DNA of 8,075 nucleotides from Bacillota bacterium (GCA_016284575.1 JAEEPD010000066.1:1-8075), one strand, 5' to 3'. Positions 1 through 6,385 are shown, numbered from the stretch's first letter. Numbers and translations are program-made. Notes: a model not told the origin generated them from the letters alone.

Positions 1-887
1 TTAAGATCCACCAGGTATTTCCGCACTGGCTCAGGCTCCTGGCCTGAGGCAGCATCTGAAGCTTCCGGCGCCTCAAAGCGCAGGGGCTTTACAGCAGTCA
101 TCTCCTGAGCCCAGTAGTAGCGGTCGGTGAAGGCCTCTGCCACATCGCCGTTCACCTCACAGCCGCAGAAATCTATACCTGGCCCGATATAGACCAGCAT
201 GTCCTCTGGGTCTGAACCAAACTCCCGCATCATGGTCTCCGCCAGCACGGCAGCGATGCCGTCATAGGTGCCGCGCCAGCCCGCATGAGCCAGACCTATG
301 GCCCGCCTTACGGGATCGCAGATATATATGGGAAGGCAGTCTCCGTGGGTGCTGGTGAGGACGACGCCCGGAACATCGGTGACGCAGCCGTCGGTGGCTT
401 CAATACCAAGAAGAGCCTCTGAGCGCCATTCAAGGGCGGGAGCATCAGCCTGCTCACCCTTAGCCCAGGCGCTGTTCACAGCCACATCAGTGGCCAGAGC
501 GGAGCCGTAATAGCTGAGGGCAAAGCGAAGCTTTCCATCGAAGGGGTCGGTTCCTGAGGGATGGCATGGAGCCTCGGAAGCCGTGCCGGAATCGCTGCAG
601 GAGGGTCCCGGAGTTGCAGCAGCCTCGCCGCTTCCTGCATTCCGGGGCAGCAGCTCCTTCAGGCTCAGAAAGTCCGGAGCCTTGGGGACCTCTAAGGGAG
701 CCTCGCCCTCCGGCAGCTCCCGAAGCACCGCTATTCTTGTGCCATGGACAAGATAAGGCCAAAGGACCAGGTCTCCCCGGCCTTGGGCCTCATTCGCAAG
801 CATGGCTCTTATATGATTTGATTTTTCGGGGCGCTGGGTGAAGCCCGCGTGGACTCCCTGCCCCTCGAATATCTTAATTTCCTTCAT
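1..887 (-). CDS. pgeF: PgeF/YfiH family multicopper-oxidase-fold protein (peptidoglycan editing factor / purine nucleoside phosphorylase), 3' end off the left edge
   Basis: The frame is open from ATG at 885-887 to the left edge (295 codons plus two bases), so only the C-terminal tail is missing. The family fingerprint is clear: VHGT (residues 47-50), ATDG then DVPGVVL (164-177), HGDC (181-184), GLAHAGWRGT (198-207) and GPGIDFCGCEV (235-245). By family knowledge H48, C184 and H201 form the metal site of this cytoplasmic single-domain laccase-like fold. Characterised relatives (E. coli YfiH, human LACC1/FAMIN) act on purine nucleosides, and YfiH is implicated in removing misincorporated L-Ser from peptidoglycan precursors. 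VHGT and TDG are about 118 residues apart, far more than the roughly 30 I expect. Residues about 83-115 are Ala/Ser/Gly/Pro-rich, and a second short A/S/E/P stretch lies at about 272-287. The start overlaps the preceding gene by 14 nt and has only a weak upstream GGAAA, which suggests translational coupling. The family call is firm; the substrate is inference. Confidence 0.9.
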   Translation of the reverse strand, partial: MKEIKIFEGQGVHAGFTQRPEKSNHIRAMLANEAQGRGDLVLWPYLVHGTRIAVLRELPEGEAPLEVPKAPDFLSLKELLPRNAGSGEAAATPGPSCSDSGTASEAPCHPSGTDPFDGKLRFALSYYGSALATDVAVNSAWAKGEQADAPALEWRSEALLGIEATDGCVTDVPGVVLTSTHGDCLPIYICDPVRRAIGLAHAGWRGTYDGIAAVLAETMMREFGSDPEDMLVYIGPGIDFCGCEVNGDVAEAFTDRYYWAQEMTAVKPLRFEAPEASDAASGQEPEPVRKYLVDL

Positions 888-1377
888 CAGTGTTTTCCAG
901 GGGCTTTATTACCCCCATATTGAACTTGACCAGCATGGGCATCAGAGCCTGGTAAAGGCTATCGGAAGAAGCCCCTTCCTCCAGCTGGCAGCTGAGGATG
1001 AGACTCAGGGAATTCCTGTCCATGCTTACGCTTTCAAAGCTCAGGCCGTCATAATAGCCCTCCAGCCCTGCGCAGAATTCCACAACATCGTCCGCGTCAT
1101 CGGGGGTGAAGCTTATGCCCTTCGCAAAGTCGCAGAGGGTGGTCAGGCTTTCGGAATAGATCTCCAGGCTTTTTCCGCGGCTGCGGTAGTTGAGAGAGGC
1201 GCCCTTCATCATGCGGTAGGCGGTGACGGATTCCTTCAGCTCCTCGTAGCGGGCAGCCACGAGAACCATGGAAACACCAGTCTCCCGTGTCCCCTTGAGA
1301 CTGCTCAGGCGTATGCCGCCCTGCCCCAGGGACATCTTCTCCATTTTTTTAGCTATCTCAAATAGGAGTCTTGCCAT
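874..1377 (-). CDS. Hypothetical protein, 167 aa, between the CapA-family gene and pgeF
   Basis: I do not recognise this protein. It starts at ATG 1377, five bases after the stop of the CapA-family gene, and its stop overlaps the pgeF start by 14 nt. The tight packing on both sides supports it as a real operon gene. An AGG in the last codons of the upstream gene is the only Shine-Dalgarno-like sequence, so it is probably translated by coupling. The product is soluble-looking, with no signal peptide or membrane helix. Its N-terminus is basic and rich in Met/Lys. The middle (about 88-101) has an acidic TPDDADDVVE stretch, and the end is acidic. There are three isolated cysteines (82, 102, 130) in no metal-binding pattern. 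A plus-strand frame over the same bases (838-1365) is also open, but has no SD or operon logic. Function is unknown, and I give none. Confidence 0.75.
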   Translation of the reverse strand: MARLLFEIAKKMEKMSLGQGGIRLSSLKGTRETGVSMVLVAARYEELKESVTAYRMMKGASLNYRSRGKSLEIYSESLTTLCDFAKGISFTPDDADDVVEFCAGLEGYYDGLSFESVSMDRNSLSLILSCQLEEGASSDSLYQALMPMLVKFNMGVIKPLENTDEGN

Positions 1378-1382
1378 GGCTT

Positions 1383-2876
1383 CTACCTGTAGGGGCCATA
1401 AAGCCTGCGCCTTTCGTAGGCGTCGGTGTGAATGAATTCTTCGCCGGTCAGGGTGCTGAGAGCCTTCTGCGCATCGGCTGCGCGGCTCACGTGGCCTGCG
1501 GCCTTAAGGTCAGGATTCTCCTCAAAGCCATCCACCAGCGGGATCACGTAGTACTGATCCTTGCCGTTTTTGCGGTATTTCTCCACCCAGGTGCCCACAT
1601 AGCTGACGTCATCGTAGCTGACGGTGCCGGTGGTCCTGTCGTAGGTGATCTCCAGGTTGGCGATCATGCCCTGCTCGGTGCGGATGGAGGTCTCGGTCCC
1701 GTAGACGGAGGCCAGGGTCTCCCTGCGCTGGTTGGAGATGAAATTGCCCATGGAAACGAAGACAGGTACCCTGCGGACGGCACTTGCTGCGGGCTCTGTG
1801 ACCGCCGACGGGCTTGCCGAAACAGCAGCATCAGTGCTCGGTGCCTCGGCGGGTCCTGCCGCCCCGGCGACCTCAATATAGGAGATCTCCTGCACCACGT
1901 GGGGATGGGAGGCGAAAATGACATCGGCTCCCGCCTCTGCCAGGGCCTGGGCCACCTTGTACTGGGTCTTGTTGCCCTTCTTCTGATACTCCTCGCCCCA
2001 GTGGACGTAGGCTATCATAAGCTCGGCTCCGGCCTCCCTGCAGGCCTTTATCTCCTCGCTCATGGACTTAAGGTCAGCATCGATATGTGACCCGTCCTGA
2101 CTGTAGGTGTTGGCGGCGAAAACTGCAGCATCGCTTATGGGGTTGCCGTTCAGGGACCTTCTGCCATTCTGGCGGGGGGTCTCGTAGGTATAGGCAAGAA
2201 TGCCCACCTTAAGGCCCTTCACCTCCACGATCTGCCAGCGCTCCTCGCCCTCGGCGCGGGTGCCGGACACGGTGAGACCCTTCTCCTTGCATACCTCCAT
2301 GGTGCGTATCATGCCGCTGTAGCCGCTGTCGTACATGTGATTATTGGAGGTTATGGCCACATCTATGCCCGCATCCACCATGGCATCCACGATGGAATCG
2401 GGGGTGCGGAAGGAGGGATAGCCCCGGTAGTTGCTGCCGGGGGTAGTGCATTCCAGATTGGCCAGGGTAAGATCAGCGTCGGAAAGCCAGGGCTTTACGT
2501 AGGTAAAGGGCTCCGTAAACTCATAGCTTCCGTCGCTTTGCTGGGCCGCCGTAAGCTGGGGCCCATGGGCCATGATGTCACCTATGCAGGTGATCTTAAG
2601 GCTTATGGTCTTTCGCGGAAGTATCAGGGGCTTGTTTCTGCTCCTCTCGTCCGCTGCCTCGTCCAGCCTTCTCTCCTCCGCCTCCGCAGCCAGCCTTGCG
2701 GCCTCCTCAGCAGCCCTTTCGGCAGCCTTCTGCCTCTGGATCCTGAGTACAGTAAAAGCAGCGCCCGCAATGATCGCCAGGAACAGCACCAGGGCTATTA
2801 TCCTGTTTCTTCTGATGCGCCGCTTTTTTCTCTCCGCGTCCCGTCTGGCTCTTCTGGCTTCAGATCTTTCGTCCAT
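1383..2876 (-). CDS. CapA/PgsA-family metallophosphatase-fold protein, single-pass membrane anchored (capsule / poly-gamma-glutamate synthesis type)
   Basis: This 497-residue protein has the CapA family motifs in order: GDIMAHG (99-105), NLE (140-142), TSNNHMYD (176-183), VHWGEEY (291-297), ASHPHVV (322-328) and SMGNFISN (375-382). These form the dimetal site of a calcineurin-like fold. Family members are linked to poly-gamma-glutamate or capsule export, but most are biochemically uncharacterised. Residues 1-24 are very Arg/Lys-rich, followed by a membrane helix at about 25-44 and a charged Ala/Glu/Arg helical stretch at about 45-80. This predicts N-in topology with the catalytic domain on a stalk outside the membrane. 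A low-complexity A/S/P/E/T insert (about 336-367) separates the HPH and GNF motifs. The start ATG has AAAGGG (2882-2887) five bases upstream and lies 24 nt after the Nfu gene. No PgsB/PgsC (CapB/CapC) partners are in view, so a role in poly-gamma-glutamate synthesis is not shown. I withhold the symbol capA because only the family is certain. Confidence 0.92.
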   Translation of the reverse strand: MDERSEARRARRDAERKKRRIRRNRIIALVLFLAIIAGAAFTVLRIQRQKAAERAAEEAARLAAEAEERRLDEAADERSRNKPLILPRKTISLKITCIGDIMAHGPQLTAAQQSDGSYEFTEPFTYVKPWLSDADLTLANLECTTPGSNYRGYPSFRTPDSIVDAMVDAGIDVAITSNNHMYDSGYSGMIRTMEVCKEKGLTVSGTRAEGEERWQIVEVKGLKVGILAYTYETPRQNGRRSLNGNPISDAAVFAANTYSQDGSHIDADLKSMSEEIKACREAGAELMIAYVHWGEEYQKKGNKTQYKVAQALAEAGADVIFASHPHVVQEISYIEVAGAAGPAEAPSTDAAVSASPSAVTEPAASAVRRVPVFVSMGNFISNQRRETLASVYGTETSIRTEQGMIANLEITYDRTTGTVSYDDVSYVGTWVEKYRKNGKDQYYVIPLVDGFEENPDLKAAGHVSRAADAQKALSTLTGEEFIHTDAYERRRLYGPYR

Positions 2877-2900
2877 CGCAGCCCTTTAATGCCTTTCTTA

Positions 2901-3155
2901 TTACTCGCCGAAGCTGAAGGCGTTTACAGCCTCAACAGCCTCGATCTCGCCGGGGAACAGCTCCTGAAGGATCTGCTCGATACCGCCCTTTACAGTTGCC
3001 TGGGAATAGGGGCAGCCTGCGCAGTGTCCCTGCAGCTCAACAAGGACCACCTTGTCCTCGGTGTAGTCGACAAACTGCACGTCTCCGCCGTCTCTCTGAA
3101 GATAGGGCCTGATCTGATCCAGTGCTTCGATGATCTTTTCTTTCTGCTCGTTCAT
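2901..3155 (-). CDS. Nfu-type (NifU C-terminal domain) Fe-S cluster scaffold/carrier, 84 aa
   Basis: The protein is a stand-alone NifU C-terminal domain of the usual small size. It opens with an amphipathic helix (about 4-20) and RDGGDVQFV (21-29), then carries the diagnostic GHCAGCPYS motif (43-51), in which C45 and C48 form the CxxC that binds a [4Fe-4S] cluster between two subunits. It then continues through the TVKGGIE helix (54-60). By family knowledge such proteins receive clusters from the ISC or SUF machinery and deliver them to apo-proteins in the cytoplasm. It has no N-terminal A-type domain, so it is not an NfuA-type fusion. Its ribosome binding site is the strongest in the operon (AAGGAG, five bases from ATG), preceded by a four-base-pair hairpin. 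It sits 46 nt after the solute-binding protein gene. The Fe-S-rich Rnf complex encoded nearby could be one of its clients, but that is inference. Confidence 0.95.
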   Translation of the reverse strand: MNEQKEKIIEALDQIRPYLQRDGGDVQFVDYTEDKVVLVELQGHCAGCPYSQATVKGGIEQILQELFPGEIEAVEAVNAFSFGE

Positions 3156-3160
3156 TTTTT

Positions 3161-3180
3161 CTCCTTCTGCCCCGAAGGGC
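3161..3180 (-). promoter_or_regulatory. Mini-hairpin plus strong Shine-Dalgarno of the Nfu gene
   Basis: Read on the minus strand, GCCC-TTCG-GGGC (3180-3169) can fold into a four-base-pair stem capped by a UUCG tetraloop closed by C-G, an exceptionally stable loop type. Two bases later comes AAGGAG (3166-3161), then five A residues and the ATG. The stem leaves the SD exposed. The same layout precedes the acyl-CoA synthetase gene (6154-6173). It could be a ribosome standby or mRNA-stability element, but the role is not shown. There is no T tract directly after the stem, so it is not a terminator. Confidence 0.55.
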
Positions 3181-3201
3181 TATGTAAAATTTTTATATAC
3201 G

Positions 3202-4434
3202 CTATTCGCCCCAGGAGGGGGTCACTATATATACCTGCTTAAGCTCCGTGCCCTTCAGCTGCTCCACCGCAACCTCCTTGATGGGATCTCCGATGGAGTT
3301 CAGGGTCAGGGTGCCGGTGACGCCGTCCATTTTATATATGCTCGTGAGGGCTCTTGAGAGCCTGTAGCTGTCCGTGAAGCTCTCCGCCTGCTGTATGGCT
3401 CTGATGGCCAGAAGGTAGGCGTCGTAGCCCAGGGCGAAGTTCTCGGAGGGCACTGCGTCCTCCCCGTATTTCGCCTTGTAAGCCGCCAGGAAGCTTCTTG
3501 CTGTGGTGTTTTCGCTTATATCCGTGTCGTAGTCCACCAGATAGGAGATGCCGTCCAGATAGTAATTTCCGTCGTTTCCGTATTCCGAGTCCGCAGCGGT
3601 TATATCCTTCCAGCTGCTGGTGCCTATCCAGTTGAACTCAAATTCATTTTCCCTCGCAAACTTTATGACCTTGGCTGCCTCCGCCGCCCCCTCGGGGTAA
3701 AAAACGGTCTCACAGCCGGTGAGCTCAAGGCTGATGAGGTAAGGCATGTAGTTTTCTATGCCCTCGGGATAGCTTACGGTCTGGACGCTGTCCTCCGCCC
3801 CTGTGAGGCTGACCATGGTGCTGCTGAACTGGTCCGCTATGGTCTGGGCGTAGTCGTCTCCCTGACGCATGAACACAGCCACCTTATCATCCTTCAGGGC
3901 ATCTACGACATAGTGAGCCGCGCTGTTGCCCTCGTAGGAATCTATGTAGCACACCCGGTAGTAATACTCGTTGGTCTGGGTGACAAGGGGGTTCTTGCAG
4001 GTGATACCGATGGCGGGAAGATGGTTTTCATTGAAAATGTCGCCGCCTGCCATGCTCAGAACGCTCTTGAAGCTTCCCAGAGCGAAGACAGCGCCGCTGT
4101 CCACCAGCATCTGAGCTGCCTCTCTTGCGCCCTCCACCTCCGACTTGTTGTCGGCGTATATCAGGTCCACCCGGGCAGTCTGAATATTGCTGCCGCTGCC
4201 GTAGGAGGCATGACCGATCTGCTCGTGGGCCAGCTCTATGCCCGCGATCTCATCCTTTGCAGCCTCTGCGTCAACGCCGCTCAAAGGCTCGAAGATGCCG
4301 AAGTAGATCACATCCTCGCTGTCCTCCTCGCCAAAAAAGGCTGCTTTGAAGTTGTCGTAGCTGGCGCAGCCCGTAAGCCCCAGGATCAGGGCCATGGAAA
4401 GAAGCAGCGCCAGGCAGAGCTTAAGTTTTTTCAT
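3202..4434 (-). CDS. ABC transporter solute-binding lipoprotein, branched-chain amino acid (LivJ-like, type I periplasmic-binding fold) family
   Basis: The 410-residue protein begins with a lipoprotein signal peptide: MKKLK, a hydrophobic core (about 6-19), then the lipobox LTGC with the lipidated Cys at 23. The mature protein would be anchored on the outer face of the cytoplasmic membrane. From about residue 42 (VIYFGIFEPLSG) it follows the LivJ/Peripla_BP_6 pattern: an IELAHEQI helix, DLIYADNKSE, then HLPAIGITCKNPLVTQ, YYYRVCYIDSYEGNSAA and a late GYDAYLLAIRAI segment. The family binds branched-chain amino acids, amides, urea or short acids; the ligand cannot be read here. No LivHMGF permease or ATPase genes occur in the window, so it is either an orphan receptor or works with a transporter encoded elsewhere. 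Its start is three bases after the acyl-CoA synthetase stop with no good SD, which indicates translational coupling. A CCCC-GGGG palindrome at 3209-3221 near the stop lacks a T tract. Confidence 0.92.
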   Translation of the reverse strand: MKKLKLCLALLLSMALILGLTGCASYDNFKAAFFGEEDSEDVIYFGIFEPLSGVDAEAAKDEIAGIELAHEQIGHASYGSGSNIQTARVDLIYADNKSEVEGAREAAQMLVDSGAVFALGSFKSVLSMAGGDIFNENHLPAIGITCKNPLVTQTNEYYYRVCYIDSYEGNSAAHYVVDALKDDKVAVFMRQGDDYAQTIADQFSSTMVSLTGAEDSVQTVSYPEGIENYMPYLISLELTGCETVFYPEGAAEAAKVIKFARENEFEFNWIGTSSWKDITAADSEYGNDGNYYLDGISYLVDYDTDISENTTARSFLAAYKAKYGEDAVPSENFALGYDAYLLAIRAIQQAESFTDSYRLSRALTSIYKMDGVTGTLTLNSIGDPIKEVAVEQLKGTELKQVYIVTPSWGE

Positions 4435-4437
4435 GAA

Positions 4438-6147
4438 TTACCAGCGTTTTATCTTGTTGGTAGTGGTCTTTTCAAATTCTGTGTCGCGCAGAACCACGCG
4501 CTTCACCCTCTTGTAGGAGGACATGAGGTCGTTGATGCGGTCCACCTCGCCGTCGATCAGCTTCCGGAGAGCCTCATCATCCAGAGCGCCGTACTTTTCG
4601 GTGATCTCCGCCATGTCGGGGAATATCTCCGCCTGCACCAGCAGGTCGTCGTCCTTGCTGCTGTCTATGCCCTTTACCACGCATTCCTTGATGTAGGGGC
4701 TCTGGCAGAGGTAATATTCCACCTCCTCCGGGAAGATATTCTTGCCGTTCTTGGTGACGATGACGTTCTTCTTGCGGCCGGTGATGTAGACGTAGCCGTC
4801 CTTGTCCAGATAGCCGTAGTCTCCGGTGCGGAGCCAGCCGTCGTCGCTCAGGACCTTGGCGGTCTCCTCCGGATCCTTGTAATAGCCCAGCATTACGGAA
4901 TCGCTGCGGCAGACTATCTCTCCTATGCCGTTTTCATCAGGGTCGGCTATGTAGAGCTCGGTGCCCTCCAGCGGAAGACCCGCAGCGGCAGCCTTGGGCG
5001 CCCAGGAGGGGTTGAGGGCGATGATGGGGGAGCACTCCGTCATGCCGTAGCCCTGGAGCATCTTAAAGCCCATGGCGTTGAAGTCACGGACCACCTCCGG
5101 ATCCACAGCGGCAGCGCCCGCGATCAGAAGCTCCAGATGGCCGCCCAGGCCTTCGTGGACGCTTTTGAAGAGCCTTGCTCTCTGCTTTTCCAGCCTTCTG
5201 TCCAGGGGTCCCAGATGAGACAAGGCCTTGACTGCCTTAAGAGCGGTCTCCATCTTTTTCTTCTGGCCGCTTTTCTCAGCGTTCTTCCAGACCCGCTTGT
5301 GCATGCTCTCGAAGATGAGGGGCACCGCCAGTATGTAGCTGGCCTCCGCCTCCGCCAGATTCTTTGCAATGTATTTAAGGCCCTCGCAGAAGGCGATGGT
5401 GCAGCCCTGGAAAAGGGCGCAGACAATGTCCGCGGAGAACTCGTAGGTGTGATGTATGGGCAGCACGGACAGACCGATCTTCTTGCTCAGTATGTCCATG
5501 TTCACGTATTTTGCCGTGGCCTGAATGTTGTAGCAGATATTTCTGTGGCTGAGCATTACGCCCTTGGCAAGGCCGGTGGTGCCGGAGGTGAAGAGGAGTA
5601 TGCGCATCTCGTCCGGATCCAGGGGCAGCTCGTCATAGGCAAGAGCCCCGCCAGCCCGAAGGGCTTCACCCTCCGTCAGCAGCTGCTTGAAGGAGATGCG
5701 GGCCTCCGTGTGCTCCGTCTGATCCATGTCTATGAGGGTCGGGAGCTTCGCATCCCCGGAGCCCTCCTGCAGCATGGCGCAGGCTTCAGTTATCTTGGCC
5801 GAGACCTTGGCAGAGAAAATGATCGCATCCAGCTCAGCCCGCTTTATGAGGGCTGCCAGCTCCTGGGCAGGAAGCTCCTTGTCCAGAGGCACGATGATCC
5901 CAAGTCCGTTGGCAGCAGCAAAATAGCTGACCACCCACTCGTAGCGGTTCTCGCCTATGACACCTATGCGGCCGCCCTGAAAGCCCCTGTCCATAAGGGC
6001 TGAGCCCAGGCTGTGGACGTCGTCGTAGAACTGCTGATAGGAAATGGGAAGATATTTGCCGCCCGGCTTGTCCTTGTACATGAAGGCAGCGGTTTTTGAA
6101 TATTTATCCTTTATGTATTCCAGAAGTGCTCTGAGATCTGTAAGCAT
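4438..6147 (-). CDS. AMP-forming long-chain fatty acid-CoA ligase (acyl-CoA synthetase, FadD/LACS-like)
   Basis: This 569-residue member of the ANL adenylate-forming superfamily should activate a carboxylic acid with ATP to an acyl-AMP and then transfer it to CoA. All core motifs are present: the P-loop LLFTSGTTGLAKG (184-196), LPIHHTYEFS (229-238) typical of long-chain enzymes, GYGMTE (366-371), WLRTGDYGYLDKDGY (438-452), the hinge GRKKNVIVTKNGKNIFPEEVE (457-477), and the C-terminal TTTNKIKR with the catalytic Lys at 565. The length fits bacterial long-chain ligases. It has no signal peptide or membrane helix, so it is cytoplasmic or peripheral. It is the first gene of the operon, with GAAGGAG six bases from the ATG, an 86-nt leader and a promoter at 6240-6268. 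No beta-oxidation genes are nearby, so activation for lipid recycling or import is as plausible as degradation. I withhold fadD because chain-length preference cannot be read from sequence. Confidence 0.93.
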   Translation of the reverse strand: MLTDLRALLEYIKDKYSKTAAFMYKDKPGGKYLPISYQQFYDDVHSLGSALMDRGFQGGRIGVIGENRYEWVVSYFAAANGLGIIVPLDKELPAQELAALIKRAELDAIIFSAKVSAKITEACAMLQEGSGDAKLPTLIDMDQTEHTEARISFKQLLTEGEALRAGGALAYDELPLDPDEMRILLFTSGTTGLAKGVMLSHRNICYNIQATAKYVNMDILSKKIGLSVLPIHHTYEFSADIVCALFQGCTIAFCEGLKYIAKNLAEAEASYILAVPLIFESMHKRVWKNAEKSGQKKKMETALKAVKALSHLGPLDRRLEKQRARLFKSVHEGLGGHLELLIAGAAAVDPEVVRDFNAMGFKMLQGYGMTECSPIIALNPSWAPKAAAAGLPLEGTELYIADPDENGIGEIVCRSDSVMLGYYKDPEETAKVLSDDGWLRTGDYGYLDKDGYVYITGRKKNVIVTKNGKNIFPEEVEYYLCQSPYIKECVVKGIDSSKDDDLLVQAEIFPDMAEITEKYGALDDEALRKLIDGEVDRINDLMSSYKRVKRVVLRDTEFEKTTTNKIKRW

Positions 6148-6153
6148 ATTTTT

Positions 6154-6173
6154 CTCCTTCGCCCTGCGGGGCG
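6154..6173 (-). promoter_or_regulatory. Mini-hairpin plus strong Shine-Dalgarno of the acyl-CoA synthetase gene
   Basis: On the minus strand CGCCC-CGCA-GGGCG (6173-6160) forms a five-base-pair stem whose last G overlaps the start of the SD GAAGGAG (6160-6154), followed by AAAAAT and the ATG. The arrangement matches the Nfu leader (3161-3180): GCCC, four loop bases, GGGC, GAAGGAG, an A tract, ATG. The loop sequence differs while the stem is kept, as expected if the structure matters. The function is unknown. Confidence 0.55.
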
Positions 6174-6204
6174 GATCAGGACGCAGCGGGTATTTTTCCG
6201 CAAC

Positions 6205-6228
6205 GCCAAAAAGGCTGTTTGGCAGCCT
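6205..6228 (-). other. Stem-loop at the 5' end of the operon leader, with a competing alternative stem
   Basis: On the minus strand AGGCTG (6228-6223) pairs with CAGCCT (6217-6212) around a CCAAA loop, and five T residues (6212-6208) follow. This looks like a small intrinsic terminator. A second, mutually exclusive stem can form between GCCAAA (6223-6218) and TTTGGC (6210-6205), sequestering most of the T run. The predicted transcription start is only about five bases upstream of the first stem. A 5'-end hairpin that protects the mRNA from decay therefore seems at least as likely as true attenuation. The stem is short, so confidence is limited. Confidence 0.4.
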
Positions 6229-6239
6229 GAAAGCGTCTT

Positions 6240-6268
6240 ATTGTATCATTCAAAAGAATTTAATGCAA
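6240..6268 (-). promoter_or_regulatory. Sigma-A-type promoter of the minus-strand operon (extended -10)
   Basis: On the minus strand the -35 is TTGCAT (6268-6263) and the -10 is TACAAT (6245-6240), separated by exactly 17 bases. TGA immediately before the -10 gives an extended -10 (TGN). The segment is AT-rich in an otherwise GC-rich window. The predicted start near 6233 gives a leader of about 86 nt before the acyl-CoA synthetase ATG. This is the only clear promoter I found for the six minus-strand genes. Confidence 0.8.
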
Positions 6269-6289
6269 GTGAAGAAACTGTGAGGGGCA

Positions 6290-6300
6290 GGAGCTGCTCC
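6290..6300. repeat. Short inverted repeat between the two divergent promoters
   Basis: GGAGC-T-GCTCC is a perfect 5+1+5 inverted repeat lying between the -35 boxes of the divergent promoters, about 22 bases beyond the minus-strand -35 and 30 before the plus-strand -35. It could be a weak operator, but half-sites this short occur by chance in GC-rich DNA. The surrounding 6281-6330 is GC-rich and shows no gene. Confidence 0.25.
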
Positions 6301-6330
6301 AGGCAGCCCTGTCCCATGCTTTCCGGAGGC

Positions 6331-6359
6331 TTGAATCCCCGGACCAAAAGTGCTAAAAT
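6331..6359 (+). promoter_or_regulatory. Sigma-A-type promoter of the rnf operon (extended -10)
   Basis: TTGAAT (6331-6336) and TAAAAT (6354-6359) are 17 bases apart, with TGC directly before the -10 (extended -10). Transcription should begin near 6366, giving a leader of about 24 nt before the rnfC ATG at 6390. The site also shows that translation cannot begin at the in-frame TTG at 6363, which lies at or just before the start of the transcript. Confidence 0.8.
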
Positions 6360-6379
6360 GATTTGTTCCATATACTTAT

Positions 6380-6385
6380 GGGGGA
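6380..6385 (+). promoter_or_regulatory. Ribosome binding site deciding the rnfC start
   Basis: GGGGGA lies four bases before ATG 6390. The two earlier in-frame candidates, TTG 6363 and ATG 6378, have no SD at a workable distance, so 6390 is preferred. The match is purine-rich rather than a perfect AGGAGG. Confidence 0.6.

Noticed and set aside
487..841. Open frames on both strands inside the PgeF low-complexity insert (487-762 minus, 566-841 plus)
   Set aside because: The pgeF frame itself runs through without a stop. The others are Arg/Pro/Gly-rich by-products of GC-rich low-complexity DNA with no ribosome binding site.
3182..3205. AT-rich stretch before the Nfu gene as an internal promoter
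   Set aside because: A TATA-like -10 can be drawn, but no reasonable -35 lies 16-18 bases upstream. The gene is better explained as part of the operon.
3209..3221. CCCC-GGGG palindrome near the end of the lipoprotein gene as a terminator
   Set aside because: The stem is four base pairs inside the coding region, and no T run follows it on either strand.
1371..3357. Several plus-strand open frames (for example 1371-2090, 2337-3242, 2572-2889) over the CapA-family and Nfu genes
   Set aside because: They are antisense to proteins with intact catalytic or cluster motifs and translate to unstructured, motif-free sequence.
3913..6003. A 696-codon plus-strand open frame, the longest in the window, antisense to the acyl-CoA synthetase and the lipoprotein gene
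   Set aside because: It spans two well-identified genes on the other strand, has no SD or domain signature, and is explained by the GC-rich codon pattern of those genes leaving few stops in the antisense frame.
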